Shown: positions 55,177-64,000, counted from the first letter of the stretch. The stretch: DNA of 64,000 nucleotides from Shewanella morhuae (GCF_900156405.1 NZ_FTNN01000003.1:248001-312000); one strand, 5' to 3'. A program made the numbers and translations. Notes: a model not told the origin generated them from the sequence alone.

Positions 55177-56226
55177 GTGCGGTATTTAATGATAGGTTTA
55201 TATCTGCTGAGTTTTGCAGTCCACGCAAGCGCAGTACCTGTAACAGTCGCCTTGCCACAAACAGGCAACACCAATGAACTGTTGCCACTCAGTGGCTCAA
55301 TTAAATCCGCACGGGTGGCTCGCTTATCGGCACGCACCGATGGCCTAGTGGCTAAAGTGCTGGTCGATGCAGGCTCGCAAGTCAGCGCAGGCCAGCCTTT
55401 GCTCGCACTCGATGACACCTTAGCCGTACACCAATTAGCACAGCGTCAAGCCGATGTCATGGCCGCTAAAACCATGCTGGCAGAAAAACAGCGCCTCCTT
55501 ACTGAGGCGCAAACACTCAGCTCTCAGCAGTTATTTCCCGAAACGGAGCGCGCGATACGCCAAGCGGCGTTAACCGAGGCCGAAGCTAATCTACAAAGTT
55601 TAACGGCAGCACTAGCACACCAAAAAGAGCTAGTTGCCCGCCACCAATTAATGGCGCCGTTTGCGGGAGTTATTTCAAGTAAACAAACTGAAACCGGTGA
55701 ATGGGTTAATGTCGGCACTGAAATCTTCACCTTAGTATCCCAAGAACAGCTCTGGCTCGATATTCAAGTGCCGCAAGAAATGTTCCAAAGCGTAGCCACG
55801 GCGACTCACGTGGACATTACCGCCGACATGCTGCCTGAACAACAGTTTAGCGGCCATGTAAGTGCCCTTGTCCCTGTGAGCGACCATAATGCTCGCAGCT
55901 TTTTAGTGCGCTTAACCATTCCCGAGGCGGATAGACTTTTGATGCCCGGCACATCGGCCACCGCGACCTTCCACTTACTGCGAGCAAAACACAGTGTTGT
56001 GGTGCCGCAAGATGCCTTAATCCGTCATCCCGACGGCCAGTTCAGCGTCTTTACCGTGCAAAACAACATAGCCCAACGTCATAGCGTTCAAATTGGCCAT
56101 ACGAGCGCCATCGGAATTGAAATTCTCAGTCCGTTACCCAAAGACGCGCCTGTGGTTATCCGCGGTAACGAAAGCCTACAAGACCAACAGTCAGTCTCTG
56201 TACTCAACCCTGTCATAGGAGGTTAG
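55177..56226 (+). CDS. RND periplasmic adaptor in iron operon
   Basis: 349 aa adaptor. Signal peptide about 1-20 (GLYLLSFAVHASA), no lipobox. Lipoyl half SARTDGLVAKVLVDAGSQVSAGQPLLALDD, a helical hairpin (about 90-155), second half MAPFAGVISSKQTETGEWVNVG, then barrel. The start is GTG with GGAG 5 bases upstream. Four bases before the pump gene, so it partners that pump. Confidence 0.88.
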   Translation: MRYLMIGLYLLSFAVHASAVPVTVALPQTGNTNELLPLSGSIKSARVARLSARTDGLVAKVLVDAGSQVSAGQPLLALDDTLAVHQLAQRQADVMAAKTMLAEKQRLLTEAQTLSSQQLFPETERAIRQAALTEAEANLQSLTAALAHQKELVARHQLMAPFAGVISSKQTETGEWVNVGTEIFTLVSQEQLWLDIQVPQEMFQSVATATHVDITADMLPEQQFSGHVSALVPVSDHNARSFLVRLTIPEADRLLMPGTSATATFHLLRAKHSVVVPQDALIRHPDGQFSVFTVQNNIAQRHSVQIGHTSAIGIEILSPLPKDAPVVIRGNESLQDQQSVSVLNPVIGG

Positions 56227-56230
56227 TAGG

Positions 56231-59200
56231 ATGCTGAAGTTTGGTATTAAACATGGCACCTTACTGTCGGTCATAGTATTGATATTTTGCGTATTGGGCA
56301 CCGCTGCCGCACTGCGTATCCCAATCCAAATGATCCCCGACTTAGATGTACGCACCATCAGTGTCGCCACAGGTTGGCCGGGAGCAACGCCACAAGACGT
56401 AGAAAAAGAAATTCTACTTGAGCAGGAACGCTACCTACGCACCCTGCCCAACTTACAACGTATGACATCTTGGGCCGATACAGGTTCGGCATGGGTAGAA
56501 CTCGAATTCCCCCAAAGTACTGAGATCAGCGACGCGCTTATTCGTGTTAGCAATGCGCTCAGTCAAGTGTCATCTTATCCAGAAAACGTCGACCAACCAA
56601 GGCTTTACAGCAGTTCTTATTCAGATAACGCTTTCATGTATTTCCGTCTAGTGCCTGTCGCAGGCAACCCGCTAAATCTAGATATAGACATGATGCGTGA
56701 TTTCGCTAATGACTTCATTCGCCCACAAATGGAGCGCGTCAAAGGCGTTTCCTCCGTCACTATTCAAGGCGGCGCCGAACGGCAAATCCAAATATTACTC
56801 GACCCCGCCAAACTCGCCCAACGCGGCATCAGCATTATGGATGTGCGCCAAGCCATTAGAGATCGCAACAAAGACACGTCTGCGGGTGATATCGATAGTG
56901 GTAAAAAACGTTATTTACTGCGGGTGATTGGCCGTTTCGAGGATTTAAATCAACTTAAGCAACTGATTTTAAAACGCCAAGGTGATACGAATATTCTGCT
57001 GCAAGACGTTGCCGAGATAAAACTCGACCACGCCGAAATCCGTGAGCTGTCCTTTGCCGAACAAGAACGTACCCTCAGCTTAGCGGTTAAGCGAGACGTG
57101 GGTTCTAACGTCATCGCCATCAAAGCCGCCATGATGCCTGTGGTAGCACAGATCAATCAAAGTCAACTCGCCCAGCACGCCATGCAGTTAGAGTTATTCA
57201 GTGATGATGTGCGCTATGTGCAAGATTCGGTTGCAAATGTGTGGGTGAATTTAGGCCTAGGTGCATTGCTGGCAACCTTGGTCATGTACCTCTTTTTACG
57301 ATCGAGTCGAGCCACACTGATTGGTGTTATCGGTATTCCGCTGTGTACCTTAGCCGCCTTCGTCGGGCTGCTGGTGTTTAATCGCACCATTAATGTTATT
57401 TCGCTGGCGGGTGTAGCCTTTGCCATAGGCATGACAGTCGATAACAGCATTGTGGTGCTCGAAAGCATTGAACAAGCGCGCAGGCGCGGATTAGATCGTC
57501 TCGAAGCCGCCATAAGTGGCATTTACGATGTGTGGCCTGCGGTACTGGCCTCGACACTCACCACAGTGCTGGTGTTTGTGCCCATTCTATTTATCAAACA
57601 AGAAGCAGGACAACTGTACTCGGATATCGCGATTGCCATCGCGTCCTCCATTGTCGCCTCTATGTTGGTCGCGGTGTTCATCGTACCCGCCGCCATTGCC
57701 CGTTTTGGCTTTGGTAAAATGCGCTCGGCAAGCACAAACCAAAGTGAACCGCCCAAAGCATCACGCATATTGAGCTTAGTCAGCCAGTTGGTACTGTCGG
57801 CCAAACGCCGCGCCGCAGTGATTGTGCTGTCACTCGTCTTAACGATTGGGCTTGCGGCTTGGCTGATGCCTCCGGCCGAATATTTACCCGAAGGCGAAGA
57901 GCCAAAAGCCTTTACCTCAATGGTCGCGCCGCCGGGTTATAACCTTTCGGAAATGGCTAAGATTGCACAAGAGTTAACCACCAAGCTATCTGCAAGAGTC
58001 AATGCCGAGGCGGCATCCTTTGAACGTGGTGAGCAAAAAATCCCGCCGCTAAAATACTATACTCTCAGCGTAGGTGTCGGCAGTATTTGGGTAATGAGCG
58101 AACCCGTTCGCAGCCAAGATATGGATGCCATGATGAGCTCACTCACCGCTTTATTTGAGCAATATCCGGGCATGCGCGCCTATTCATCGCGGGGGTCGAT
58201 TATTTCCAGCAACGATGGCGGCACCCGCGCTGTCGCCTTGGATATTTCTGGTCCGAATCAAGCCAGCCTCTATCGCGCTGCCGAAGCGGCATATCAAGCG
58301 GCAGAAAAAGTGTTTGCCGATCCACAGTTGTATTCAGATCCATCGAGCTTGTCGCTCGATCAACCGCTGTGGCAGATTCCCCCTCGTTGGCAACGTCTTG
58401 TAGAACAAGATTTTAGTGGCAGCGAGTTTGGCTATGCCGTTTCGGCACTGAGTGATGGCGCCTATGTCGATGAGTTTTTCCTCAATGATAACAAAGTAGA
58501 TATTTTTCTCTTTAGCCTTGCTGGCAATCAACAGAGCCTGTCGCAATTAGCACTCGCACCGATAGTCACACCTAAGGGCAATGTGTTGCCACTGCAAGCC
58601 TTGGCCGATATTAGCGAGCAGATGGATAGCGACAGTTTACGCCGCGTCGATGGCCGCAGAACCGTGACTCTTTACATTATTCCGCCGCGCGCCATTGCGC
58701 TGGAAACCGCTGTAGCTAAAGTGCGGGAAGAATTAGTCCCTATCCTCTATCAACAAGGTGCTGTCGGCAAAGATGTCAGTTTGGATATTTCAGGCGCTGC
58801 CGATCAGCTCGAAGCAACAAAAGCGGCACTCTCTAGTAATTTTCTGGTCGCAGTGCTGATCATCTACTTGTTATTAGTGGCGATTTTTAATCACTGGGGT
58901 TATCCGTTATTTGTGCTGATCACTATTCCACTCGGGCTCGCAGGCGGTTTAGTCGGTTTACAAACGCTCAATTATACCGGTAGCTTGTTTGCGTATCTTG
59001 GCGGCCAAGGTTGGCACCAACCCTTTGATATGATTACCATGCTTGGATTTTTAATCCTGCTCGGCACTGTCGTTAATAACCCGATTTTGATCGTGGAACA
59101 TAGCCGTAAAAACCTGCAATCTGGTCTGTTTAGTGTCGTTGATGCCGTAAAGTCTGCCATCGCTAATCGATTACGGCCGATTTTAATGTCTACCGCGACA

Positions 59201-59410
59201 ACCTTATTTGGCCTATTACCGCTAGTGCTATTCCCGGGTGCAGGCAGCGAACTCTACCGCGGCGTTGGCATAGTCGTGCTGGCTGGCCTTGTAGTCGCAA
59301 CGCTACTCAGCTTAACCTTTTTACCCGCCCTCCTAATCTCTGTGTTGTCTTACACCAACAGGGCTAACCTAACAGCCAGTTCAGCAAAAGTGGCACATCA
59401 TCATGACTGA
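56231..59410 (+). CDS. RND efflux pump in iron operon
   Basis: 1059 aa RND permease with 12 helices and two large periplasmic loops. In TM4 the proton-relay motif is GMTVDNSIVVLESIEQARRR: one Asp and an Asn where AcrB has two Asp, as in several non-HAE1 branches. Start MLKFGIKHGTLLSVIVLIF, loop VATGWPGATPQDVEKEI. Its operon context (receptor, DUF4198, PepSY) suggests export of a siderophore or metal-related compound; that is inference. Overlaps the next gene by 8 bases. Confidence 0.88.
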   Translation: MLKFGIKHGTLLSVIVLIFCVLGTAAALRIPIQMIPDLDVRTISVATGWPGATPQDVEKEILLEQERYLRTLPNLQRMTSWADTGSAWVELEFPQSTEISDALIRVSNALSQVSSYPENVDQPRLYSSSYSDNAFMYFRLVPVAGNPLNLDIDMMRDFANDFIRPQMERVKGVSSVTIQGGAERQIQILLDPAKLAQRGISIMDVRQAIRDRNKDTSAGDIDSGKKRYLLRVIGRFEDLNQLKQLILKRQGDTNILLQDVAEIKLDHAEIRELSFAEQERTLSLAVKRDVGSNVIAIKAAMMPVVAQINQSQLAQHAMQLELFSDDVRYVQDSVANVWVNLGLGALLATLVMYLFLRSSRATLIGVIGIPLCTLAAFVGLLVFNRTINVISLAGVAFAIGMTVDNSIVVLESIEQARRRGLDRLEAAISGIYDVWPAVLASTLTTVLVFVPILFIKQEAGQLYSDIAIAIASSIVASMLVAVFIVPAAIARFGFGKMRSASTNQSEPPKASRILSLVSQLVLSAKRRAAVIVLSLVLTIGLAAWLMPPAEYLPEGEEPKAFTSMVAPPGYNLSEMAKIAQELTTKLSARVNAEAASFERGEQKIPPLKYYTLSVGVGSIWVMSEPVRSQDMDAMMSSLTALFEQYPGMRAYSSRGSIISSNDGGTRAVALDISGPNQASLYRAAEAAYQAAEKVFADPQLYSDPSSLSLDQPLWQIPPRWQRLVEQDFSGSEFGYAVSALSDGAYVDEFFLNDNKVDIFLFSLAGNQQSLSQLALAPIVTPKGNVLPLQALADISEQMDSDSLRRVDGRRTVTLYIIPPRAIALETAVAKVREELVPILYQQGAVGKDVSLDISGAADQLEATKAALSSNFLVAVLIIYLLLVAIFNHWGYPLFVLITIPLGLAGGLVGLQTLNYTGSLFAYLGGQGWHQPFDMITMLGFLILLGTVVNNPILIVEHSRKNLQSGLFSVVDAVKSAIANRLRPILMSTATTLFGLLPLVLFPGAGSELYRGVGIVVLAGLVVATLLSLTFLPALLISVLSYTNRANLTASSAKVAHHHD

Positions 59411-59771
59411 AAAAATCGAAATGACTCGGCCGTTAACACAAAGATTAACGCGTTGGAAAACGTCTACTATTTGGCGCGATAGCCTACACGTAGGTAATCG
59501 CTGTCTCGCGGCCATATTCGGTGGCTATTTGTTATCTGCTGTCGCCACCATTTTACTGGCGCAAATCCTACCGTTATCTCAGGTTGATCGAGTATTAACC
59601 GCCATGATGCTGTCATTCACTGTTTATACCTGCACTGTGTTATGGGTTTTTAGCGTTAAATCAATGTGGCGATTCTGGCTGGATATATTAGCGCTGAGCG
59701 GCCTGCTGTATTTAGCCTATCTTGCGACTAAAGCGTTGGATATCAATCCTATTCAAGGTGGCGGATTATGA
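59403..59771 (+). CDS. DUF3649-like small membrane protein
   Basis: 122 aa with three helices (about residues 37-58, 65-85 and 92-110). Position directly before a PepSY_TM protein and a DUF3325-like protein, plus size and the pattern GNRCLAAIFGGYLLSAVATILLA, fit DUF3649 of iron-uptake operons. Overlaps the pump gene by 8 bases and the next gene by 4 (ATGA), so all are coupled. Function unknown. Confidence 0.72.
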   Translation: MTEKIEMTRPLTQRLTRWKTSTIWRDSLHVGNRCLAAIFGGYLLSAVATILLAQILPLSQVDRVLTAMMLSFTVYTCTVLWVFSVKSMWRFWLDILALSGLLYLAYLATKALDINPIQGGGL

Positions 59772-61372
59772 AAGACTCCTTTTTTCGCTCTATGACTTGG
59801 CTGCATACTTGGGTGGGATTACTCACCTGTTGGGTGTTGTTTCTGGTATTTTTTGCCGGAACAGCGGCCTATTACCGTGCTGAAATTAACCTGTGGATGC
59901 AACCCGAAAACCACATCAGCCAATATGATACCAACGCGGATAACCAACAACTGATACTCAAGGGCCTAACGTCCTTGGCACAACAAGCGCCCAACGCTGA
60001 GTCATGGTGGGTTTACCTGCCCACACAACGGATGCCATTACTGACCTATGCGTGGAGTGAACCCGCCACTGAAGGTCAGCGATTTGGTGATTATCATCAA
60101 GGATTTATTAACCCTTCGACGGGTGACACCCTACCCAAAGCACGAGAAAGCCGAGGTGGCGATTTCCTCTATCGGCTGCATTTCGACTTGTACTATATGA
60201 GCGCATTAACGGCGCGTTGGATCGTCGGATTTTGCACTATGTTCATGCTGGTCGCCATCATCAGTGGAATAGTGATCCACAAGCGGATTTTTAAGGATTT
60301 TTTTAGTTTTAGACCAGCAAAAGGCCCACGTTCTTGGCTCGATGCCCATGCCGCCAGCTCAGTTCTCGCATTACCCTTCCATCTTATGATCACTTACACA
60401 GGTTTAGTGACGCTGATGTTTATGTATATGCCATGGGGACTGAGCACACAATATGGTGATGAAACTCAAGCCTTTTACTCACAATTGAGACCTATTTTCA
60501 ACTCAAGCACTCCCAGCGGCGAAGCAGCAACCATGCTAAGCCCGCAGCAACTGCTTGCTAGCCTTAGTGCTGTTATCCCCATGAATGATGAAACGGCAAG
60601 TCCAATAGAGATGCTGCAGGTCGAGCACTTGAATGATGCCAACGCCAGCGTAACGGTACGAATGAGTCCAGAGCACAGCTTAAACCAGCAAGCACCTTGG
60701 TATCGCTTTAGCGCAGTAACTGGGAAATTAACAGAAGAATCAACGGCTACATCGGCAGCAAATAAAACCCAAAGCACTATGATAGCGCTCCACAGCGGCC
60801 GCTTTGCAGGCCAAGGTTTGAGGTTATTGTATTTATTAGCAGGGATTACAGGCTGCGTAATGATTGCGACAGGCGCCATCATGTGGGCAGAAAAACTTGC
60901 TCAGAAACAACAAAAAAGCGGCCAGTTCAAACCCGGTTTAGCCTTAGTGCAAATGCTAAATCTGGCAACCTTTGCAGGCCTGCCCATAGCGTTAGCCAGT
61001 TATTTCTACGCCAACCGACTGTTACCCGTCACCTTTGCGGATAGAGAGTATTGGGAAATCCAGTGTTTCTTTATCAGTTGGGCGTTAGTCGCGCTACTCG
61101 CCTGCTTCAAACGAGATAGACAAATATGGCAACGACTCTTTTTATTCACCGCCTTGCTTTATGGTCTGCTGCCCCTGCTCAATGCTATAACTTCGCAATA
61201 TCAGCTGATTAGCAACCTACAGCGCCAAGCCTATGTTCTGGCAGGATTTGATTTGATGATGCTCGCACTTGCAGCGCTGTTTTACATGGCAGCTAAGCGC
61301 TTACGTAGCCCCAAAAAAGTGCGGGCTACGCAGGCAACCAAAGCGACAACAGAATTAGGAATCGAATCATGA
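59768..61372 (+). CDS. PepSY_TM iron-uptake membrane protein
   Basis: 534 aa inner-membrane protein of the PepSY-associated TM family. TM1 about 10-35 (FRSMTWLHTWVGLLTCWVLFLVFFAGT, the family signature), further helices at about 155-175, 203-225, 355-375, and four at the C terminus. The HTWVGL and FDLYYM...W histidine/aromatic motifs suggest heme ligands or reductase function, as proposed for ferric-siderophore reductases such as FoxB/FsrB-type proteins. Couples by ATGA with both neighbours. Confidence 0.83.
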   Translation: MKDSFFRSMTWLHTWVGLLTCWVLFLVFFAGTAAYYRAEINLWMQPENHISQYDTNADNQQLILKGLTSLAQQAPNAESWWVYLPTQRMPLLTYAWSEPATEGQRFGDYHQGFINPSTGDTLPKARESRGGDFLYRLHFDLYYMSALTARWIVGFCTMFMLVAIISGIVIHKRIFKDFFSFRPAKGPRSWLDAHAASSVLALPFHLMITYTGLVTLMFMYMPWGLSTQYGDETQAFYSQLRPIFNSSTPSGEAATMLSPQQLLASLSAVIPMNDETASPIEMLQVEHLNDANASVTVRMSPEHSLNQQAPWYRFSAVTGKLTEESTATSAANKTQSTMIALHSGRFAGQGLRLLYLLAGITGCVMIATGAIMWAEKLAQKQQKSGQFKPGLALVQMLNLATFAGLPIALASYFYANRLLPVTFADREYWEIQCFFISWALVALLACFKRDRQIWQRLFLFTALLYGLLPLLNAITSQYQLISNLQRQAYVLAGFDLMMLALAALFYMAAKRLRSPKKVRATQATKATTELGIES

Positions 61373-61695
61373 CAGCCACAAGCGAGTTATTAACCTGTTT
61401 TATCGCCATGGGGCTGTTGGCCTTGTCTTATTTCAGCCACCACCGAGCCGTGCGTAATCGTCCGCTAACTGATACACAAGCCCGTGGGTTTCGCATCGCC
61501 GGCACTGCAATGCTAGCCTTGTGCTATTGGCTTGCCAGTCATCATTATGGCCCCGCCTACGCCAGCGTATTACTGCTCGGCTGGGTGTGCTTTAGCTCAA
61601 TAATCCTAGTGATTTTAATCAGCTATAAGCCGCGTTGGTTACAACCCCTATTACCCGCCAGCGCTTTAGTGTGCTTGCTCGGACTACTGTATTAA
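61369..61695 (+). CDS. DUF3325-like small membrane protein
   Basis: 108 aa, three to four helices (about 4-22, 41-58, 62-82, 88-106). LLALSYFSHHRAVRNRPLT and AGTAMLALCYWLA match the DUF3325 family, which typically closes operons with DUF3649 and PepSY_TM genes. Starts by ATGA overlap. Last gene of the operon; no clear terminator follows. Confidence 0.72.
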   Translation: MTATSELLTCFIAMGLLALSYFSHHRAVRNRPLTDTQARGFRIAGTAMLALCYWLASHHYGPAYASVLLLGWVCFSSIILVILISYKPRWLQPLLPASALVCLLGLLY

Positions 61696-62053
61696 GCCAC
61701 TACCCAGCGCCAAACTACACCAATCTGCACACATAATAGGCATGCTCAGTTAAGTTGCTCTCATCATGCTCATTTATCCCACAATTCTGATCATTATGAG
61801 ATCCTGCATGTGCAAATTAAACAGGCATGGTTTTAACGCCTACACTTTGTCAGTCAACCATATTAGCCACTGATTATAATGGAAATTATTGCACCGTAAC
61901 GGTTCAATAATTTAGCTTTATCATTTGCACTATTTAAACTCTATTTGTGGACCAGGGTAGATTACGCGACTAAATAATATGGAAAATGGACGTTAAGGTT
62001 ATAATCGCCGGCAAATAACACTAAAGACTGTGGTAATGGGGAGTTTCGCACGG
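61696..62053. promoter_or_regulatory. Intergenic region with a 31-bp palindrome
   Basis: No gene seen. Should hold the promoter of the symporter gene and the end of the iron operon. The only strong element is the palindrome at 61883-61913. Confidence 0.4.
61883..61913. promoter_or_regulatory. 31-bp near-perfect palindrome (operator or hairpin)
   Basis: Arms AAATTATTGCACCGT (61883-61897) and ACGGTTCAATAATTT (61899-61913) are inverted repeats identical at 14 of 15 positions around a single base. No T tract follows, so it looks more like a dimer-binding operator for the symporter gene (141 bases to the right-arm side of its start) than a terminator. Confidence 0.5.
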
Positions 62054-63289
62054 ATGAAAAGCAAAAATTTATTAGGCAATATTGGTGTGCAAGTGGTTAT
62101 TGCCATGATTTTAGGCGCGTTAGTGGGTTTTATTATGGGCGACAGTGCAAGCGTATTTGCACCACTGGGCACCATTTTCATTCATTTAGTTAAGATGCTC
62201 GTGATCCCACTGGTACTGGTTTCTATCATCAGCGGTGCCGCGAGTTTAGGTGATAGCCCTTCTGCGGGAAAAATTGGCATTGGTACTTTCGGCTTCTTTA
62301 TTGTCACTTCTGGTATCGCCGTAGCATTGGCCTTGGTAATGGGAAATTTATTCCAACCTGGTGCGGGAGTGGATTTTACCGCCCATAGCAGCACAGGTTT
62401 GATGGAAGTGACTAAAGATCAAGGGGCGTTACCTGGGGTAGTCGAGACCTTTATTGGTATGATCCCAACCAATGTGTTCGAGTCGTTGAACGGCGGGAAT
62501 ATCTTACAAATTCTGGTCTTTAGTATCTTCTTTGGTATTGCACTGACGAAGGTGAAAGGCGATGGCGCTAAACCTATTTTGGCGGCGCTGAATACCATAG
62601 TTGATGCCTTTGTGTGGATGATCAACTGCGTAATGATCATTGCGCCCATTGGCGTATTTGGCTTAATGGCAGATTCGGTCGGCTCCTTCGGTTTTGATGC
62701 CTTAGAAGTGGTATTTAAGCTGTTTGTCGTGTTTGTGGCGGCGATTTTGATCTACGGCTTTATCTTCTTTCCATTGGTGGTACATCTGTTCTCAAAAGTA
62801 TCAGCGCGCCAGTTTATTTCGGCAATGAAAAAACCACAGGTGATGGCGTTATCAACCGCATCCTCTATGGCTACACTACCGGTGAATATGGAAACCTGCG
62901 AAGAAGATCTTAAAGTATCTAAAGCTACCACCGCTTTCGTATTACCGTTAGGTGCCACCATTAATATGAGCGGCAACGCGATTTATTATGGTCTAGTGGC
63001 AATGTTTTTTGCGCAAATGTATCAGGTTGATCTATCGATGATGGCTTATGCCGCCATCATATTCACCTCAACCTTGGGCGCTATCGGCCAAGCGGGTGTA
63101 CCCGGCCCCTCCTTTTTAGTGGTAGCCGTACTATTAGCAGCGGGGATCCCAATCGATGGTTTACCTTTATTGTTTGCCTTAGATCGGATTTTTGACATGA
63201 TCCGCACAGCACTCAATATCACAGGTGATGCGGCTTGCGCGTTAATTATGGATAAATACGCTGAGGTAAAAACGGACAGCATAAGCTAA
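62054..63289 (+). CDS. Dicarboxylate/amino acid:cation symporter (DAACS family)
   Basis: 411 aa inner-membrane symporter of the GltP/DctA family. Motifs: FIHLVKMLVIPLVLVSIISGAASLGD, STASSMATLPVNMETCEED (serine-rich hairpin HP1 region), LGATINMSGNAIYYG (TM7) and GVPGPSFLVVAVLLAAGIP with DRIFDMIRTALNITGDAACALIM (TM8, substrate-binding Asp/Arg). Substrate may be glutamate, aspartate or C4-dicarboxylates. ATG at 62054 has GGGGAG 10 bases upstream; an earlier GTG at 62030 is less likely. Confidence 0.9.
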   Translation: MKSKNLLGNIGVQVVIAMILGALVGFIMGDSASVFAPLGTIFIHLVKMLVIPLVLVSIISGAASLGDSPSAGKIGIGTFGFFIVTSGIAVALALVMGNLFQPGAGVDFTAHSSTGLMEVTKDQGALPGVVETFIGMIPTNVFESLNGGNILQILVFSIFFGIALTKVKGDGAKPILAALNTIVDAFVWMINCVMIIAPIGVFGLMADSVGSFGFDALEVVFKLFVVFVAAILIYGFIFFPLVVHLFSKVSARQFISAMKKPQVMALSTASSMATLPVNMETCEEDLKVSKATTAFVLPLGATINMSGNAIYYGLVAMFFAQMYQVDLSMMAYAAIIFTSTLGAIGQAGVPGPSFLVVAVLLAAGIPIDGLPLLFALDRIFDMIRTALNITGDAACALIMDKYAEVKTDSIS

Positions 63290-63306
63290 CCGTAAAACAT
63301 CAACAA

Positions 63307-63342
63307 AGGCTTGAATAGGCAGTGCTTATTCAAGCTTTTTTA
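63307..63342 (+). terminator. Terminator of the DAACS symporter gene
   Basis: AGGCTTGAATA (63307-63317) pairs with TATTCAAGCTT (63327-63337) with one G-T, loop of nine, followed by a T run to 63341. Confidence 0.8.
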
Positions 63343-63400
63343 TACCCTAAAGCCGATAATGCTCAGTTTTCCACTCATACGTAAGCTCAGTAATTCAACT

Positions 63401-63434
63401 ATATGAATGTTAATGTGATCTCTAGCATTCATAT
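63401..63434. promoter_or_regulatory. 9-bp dyad upstream of FUSC gene
   Basis: ATATGAATG (63401-63409) and CATTCATAT (63426-63434) are perfect inverted repeats separated by 16 bases, 120 bases before the FUSC start. The spacing suits a dimeric regulator contacting sites more than two helical turns apart, but no regulator gene is visible nearby. Confidence 0.3.
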
Positions 63435-63553
63435 CGCGCAGAGTAAGCGGTTAAATTTCGCAATTTACATTTCTTTCTCACCTATAAACGGCAAGTCATA
63501 GGATTTTTCTGCGATAATAACATTAAGTTAACGTGTAAAAGGAATCCTGCCCT

Positions 63554-64000
63554 ATGTCTGTATTTGCCCCTGCTACACCCTTTGCACCAGCAACACCCTT
63601 TGCCGACTTTATCTATCGTCATTTTCGTGCGGTTCATGCCTTGAAGCTAGGCTTGGCTCTGCTGATTGCTGTCACCATCAATGCTATTTGGGCGCCGCCA
63701 CACTTTATTTGGAGCATGGTGACCATTGTGGTCATTATGATGAGTTTGCCGCAGGTGGGCGGCGCGATTGAAAAATCATTGCAACGGGCAGTCGGCACCT
63801 GTTTAGGCTCGATTTATGGAATAATGTTGGTGGCGACCATCGACAGTTATTGGTTGATCATGAGCCTGCTTATTTTGGCCGTTAGTTTGATTTGCTTTAT
63901 CTCGGCCGGACGTTATAGCTACGCCTATTTAGTGGCAGGATTTACCATCATCATAGTGGTCGGCGATGCCAATCACGGTACCTCTGAGGCGCTATGGCGA
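63554..64000 (+). CDS. FUSC-family transporter, N-terminal part (cut by window edge)
   Basis: 149 codons visible, then the window ends. After a Pro/Ala repeat (APATPF twice, from an 18-base tandem duplication) come helices at about residues 29-47, 53-69, 82-98, 101-117 and 122-137. LKLGLALLIAVTINAIWAPP and WSMVTIVVIMMSLPQVGG match the start of FUSC proteins such as AaeB/YccS-type aromatic acid exporters. AAAGGA lies about 10 bases before the ATG. Confidence 0.78.
   Translation, partial: MSVFAPATPFAPATPFADFIYRHFRAVHALKLGLALLIAVTINAIWAPPHFIWSMVTIVVIMMSLPQVGGAIEKSLQRAVGTCLGSIYGIMLVATIDSYWLIMSLLILAVSLICFISAGRYSYAYLVAGFTIIIVVGDANHGTSEALWR

Overview
The window looks like a chromosomal segment of a Shewanella-type gammaproteobacterium. 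This rests on gene content: a GlyGly-CTERM surface protein, TorF-like barrels, ompR/envZ, prlC, gor, rsmJ/rlmJ and putP-proB-proA genes with the expected lengths and motifs. I saw no rRNA, tRNA, CRISPR array, insertion sequence or phage gene. Both ends cut through genes.

Layout. 1-2735: start of a CHASE-domain sensor, then ompR-envZ. 2811-8820: peroxiredoxin, a GlyGly-CTERM protein, a PepSY small protein with a PhoP/PhoQ-like two-component system, and a DUF3300 protein. 8886-12524: a large MASE1-CHASE-PAS-PAS-GGDEF-EAL protein. 13055-18700: a weak ORF and the bo3-type quinol oxidase operon cyoABCDE. 18734-23156: scsBCD-like thiol/copper tolerance genes with a small membrane protein upstream. 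23508-27728: divergent rsmJ and rlmJ, then lytic transglycosylase, DUF3137 and lemA. 28038-35025: an orphan terminator, an AbgT transporter, two small membrane proteins and an AcrAB-type RND pump. 35914-44336: two barrel proteins, a Tag-like glycosylase, GST, thioesterase, prlC, a Cys-motif periplasmic protein and gor. 44517-51900: aaeXAB-like efflux genes, a 58-codon ORF, putP, proB and proA. 52172-61695: a probably Fur-controlled operon of TonB receptor, DUF4198 protein, RND adaptor, RND pump, DUF3649, PepSY and DUF3325 proteins. 62054-64000: a dicarboxylate/amino-acid symporter and the start of a FUSC transporter.

How the parts work together. The most interesting regulatory signal is a 15-base identical element, built as a direct repeat with an 11-base period, upstream of both genes that flank the PepSY/PhoP/PhoQ-like module; it looks like that system's binding site. 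The most interesting gene cluster is the iron operon, where a complete RND adaptor and pump sit between a siderophore receptor and inner-membrane PepSY-type proteins, suggesting coupled uptake and export or recycling of a siderophore. Other leads are a candidate short RNA ending at 28064, the 58-codon membrane ORF coupled to putP, an ArcA-like box far upstream of cyo, and a 31-bp near-perfect palindrome at 61883. All functional calls come from reading the sequence and family knowledge; no database search was run.
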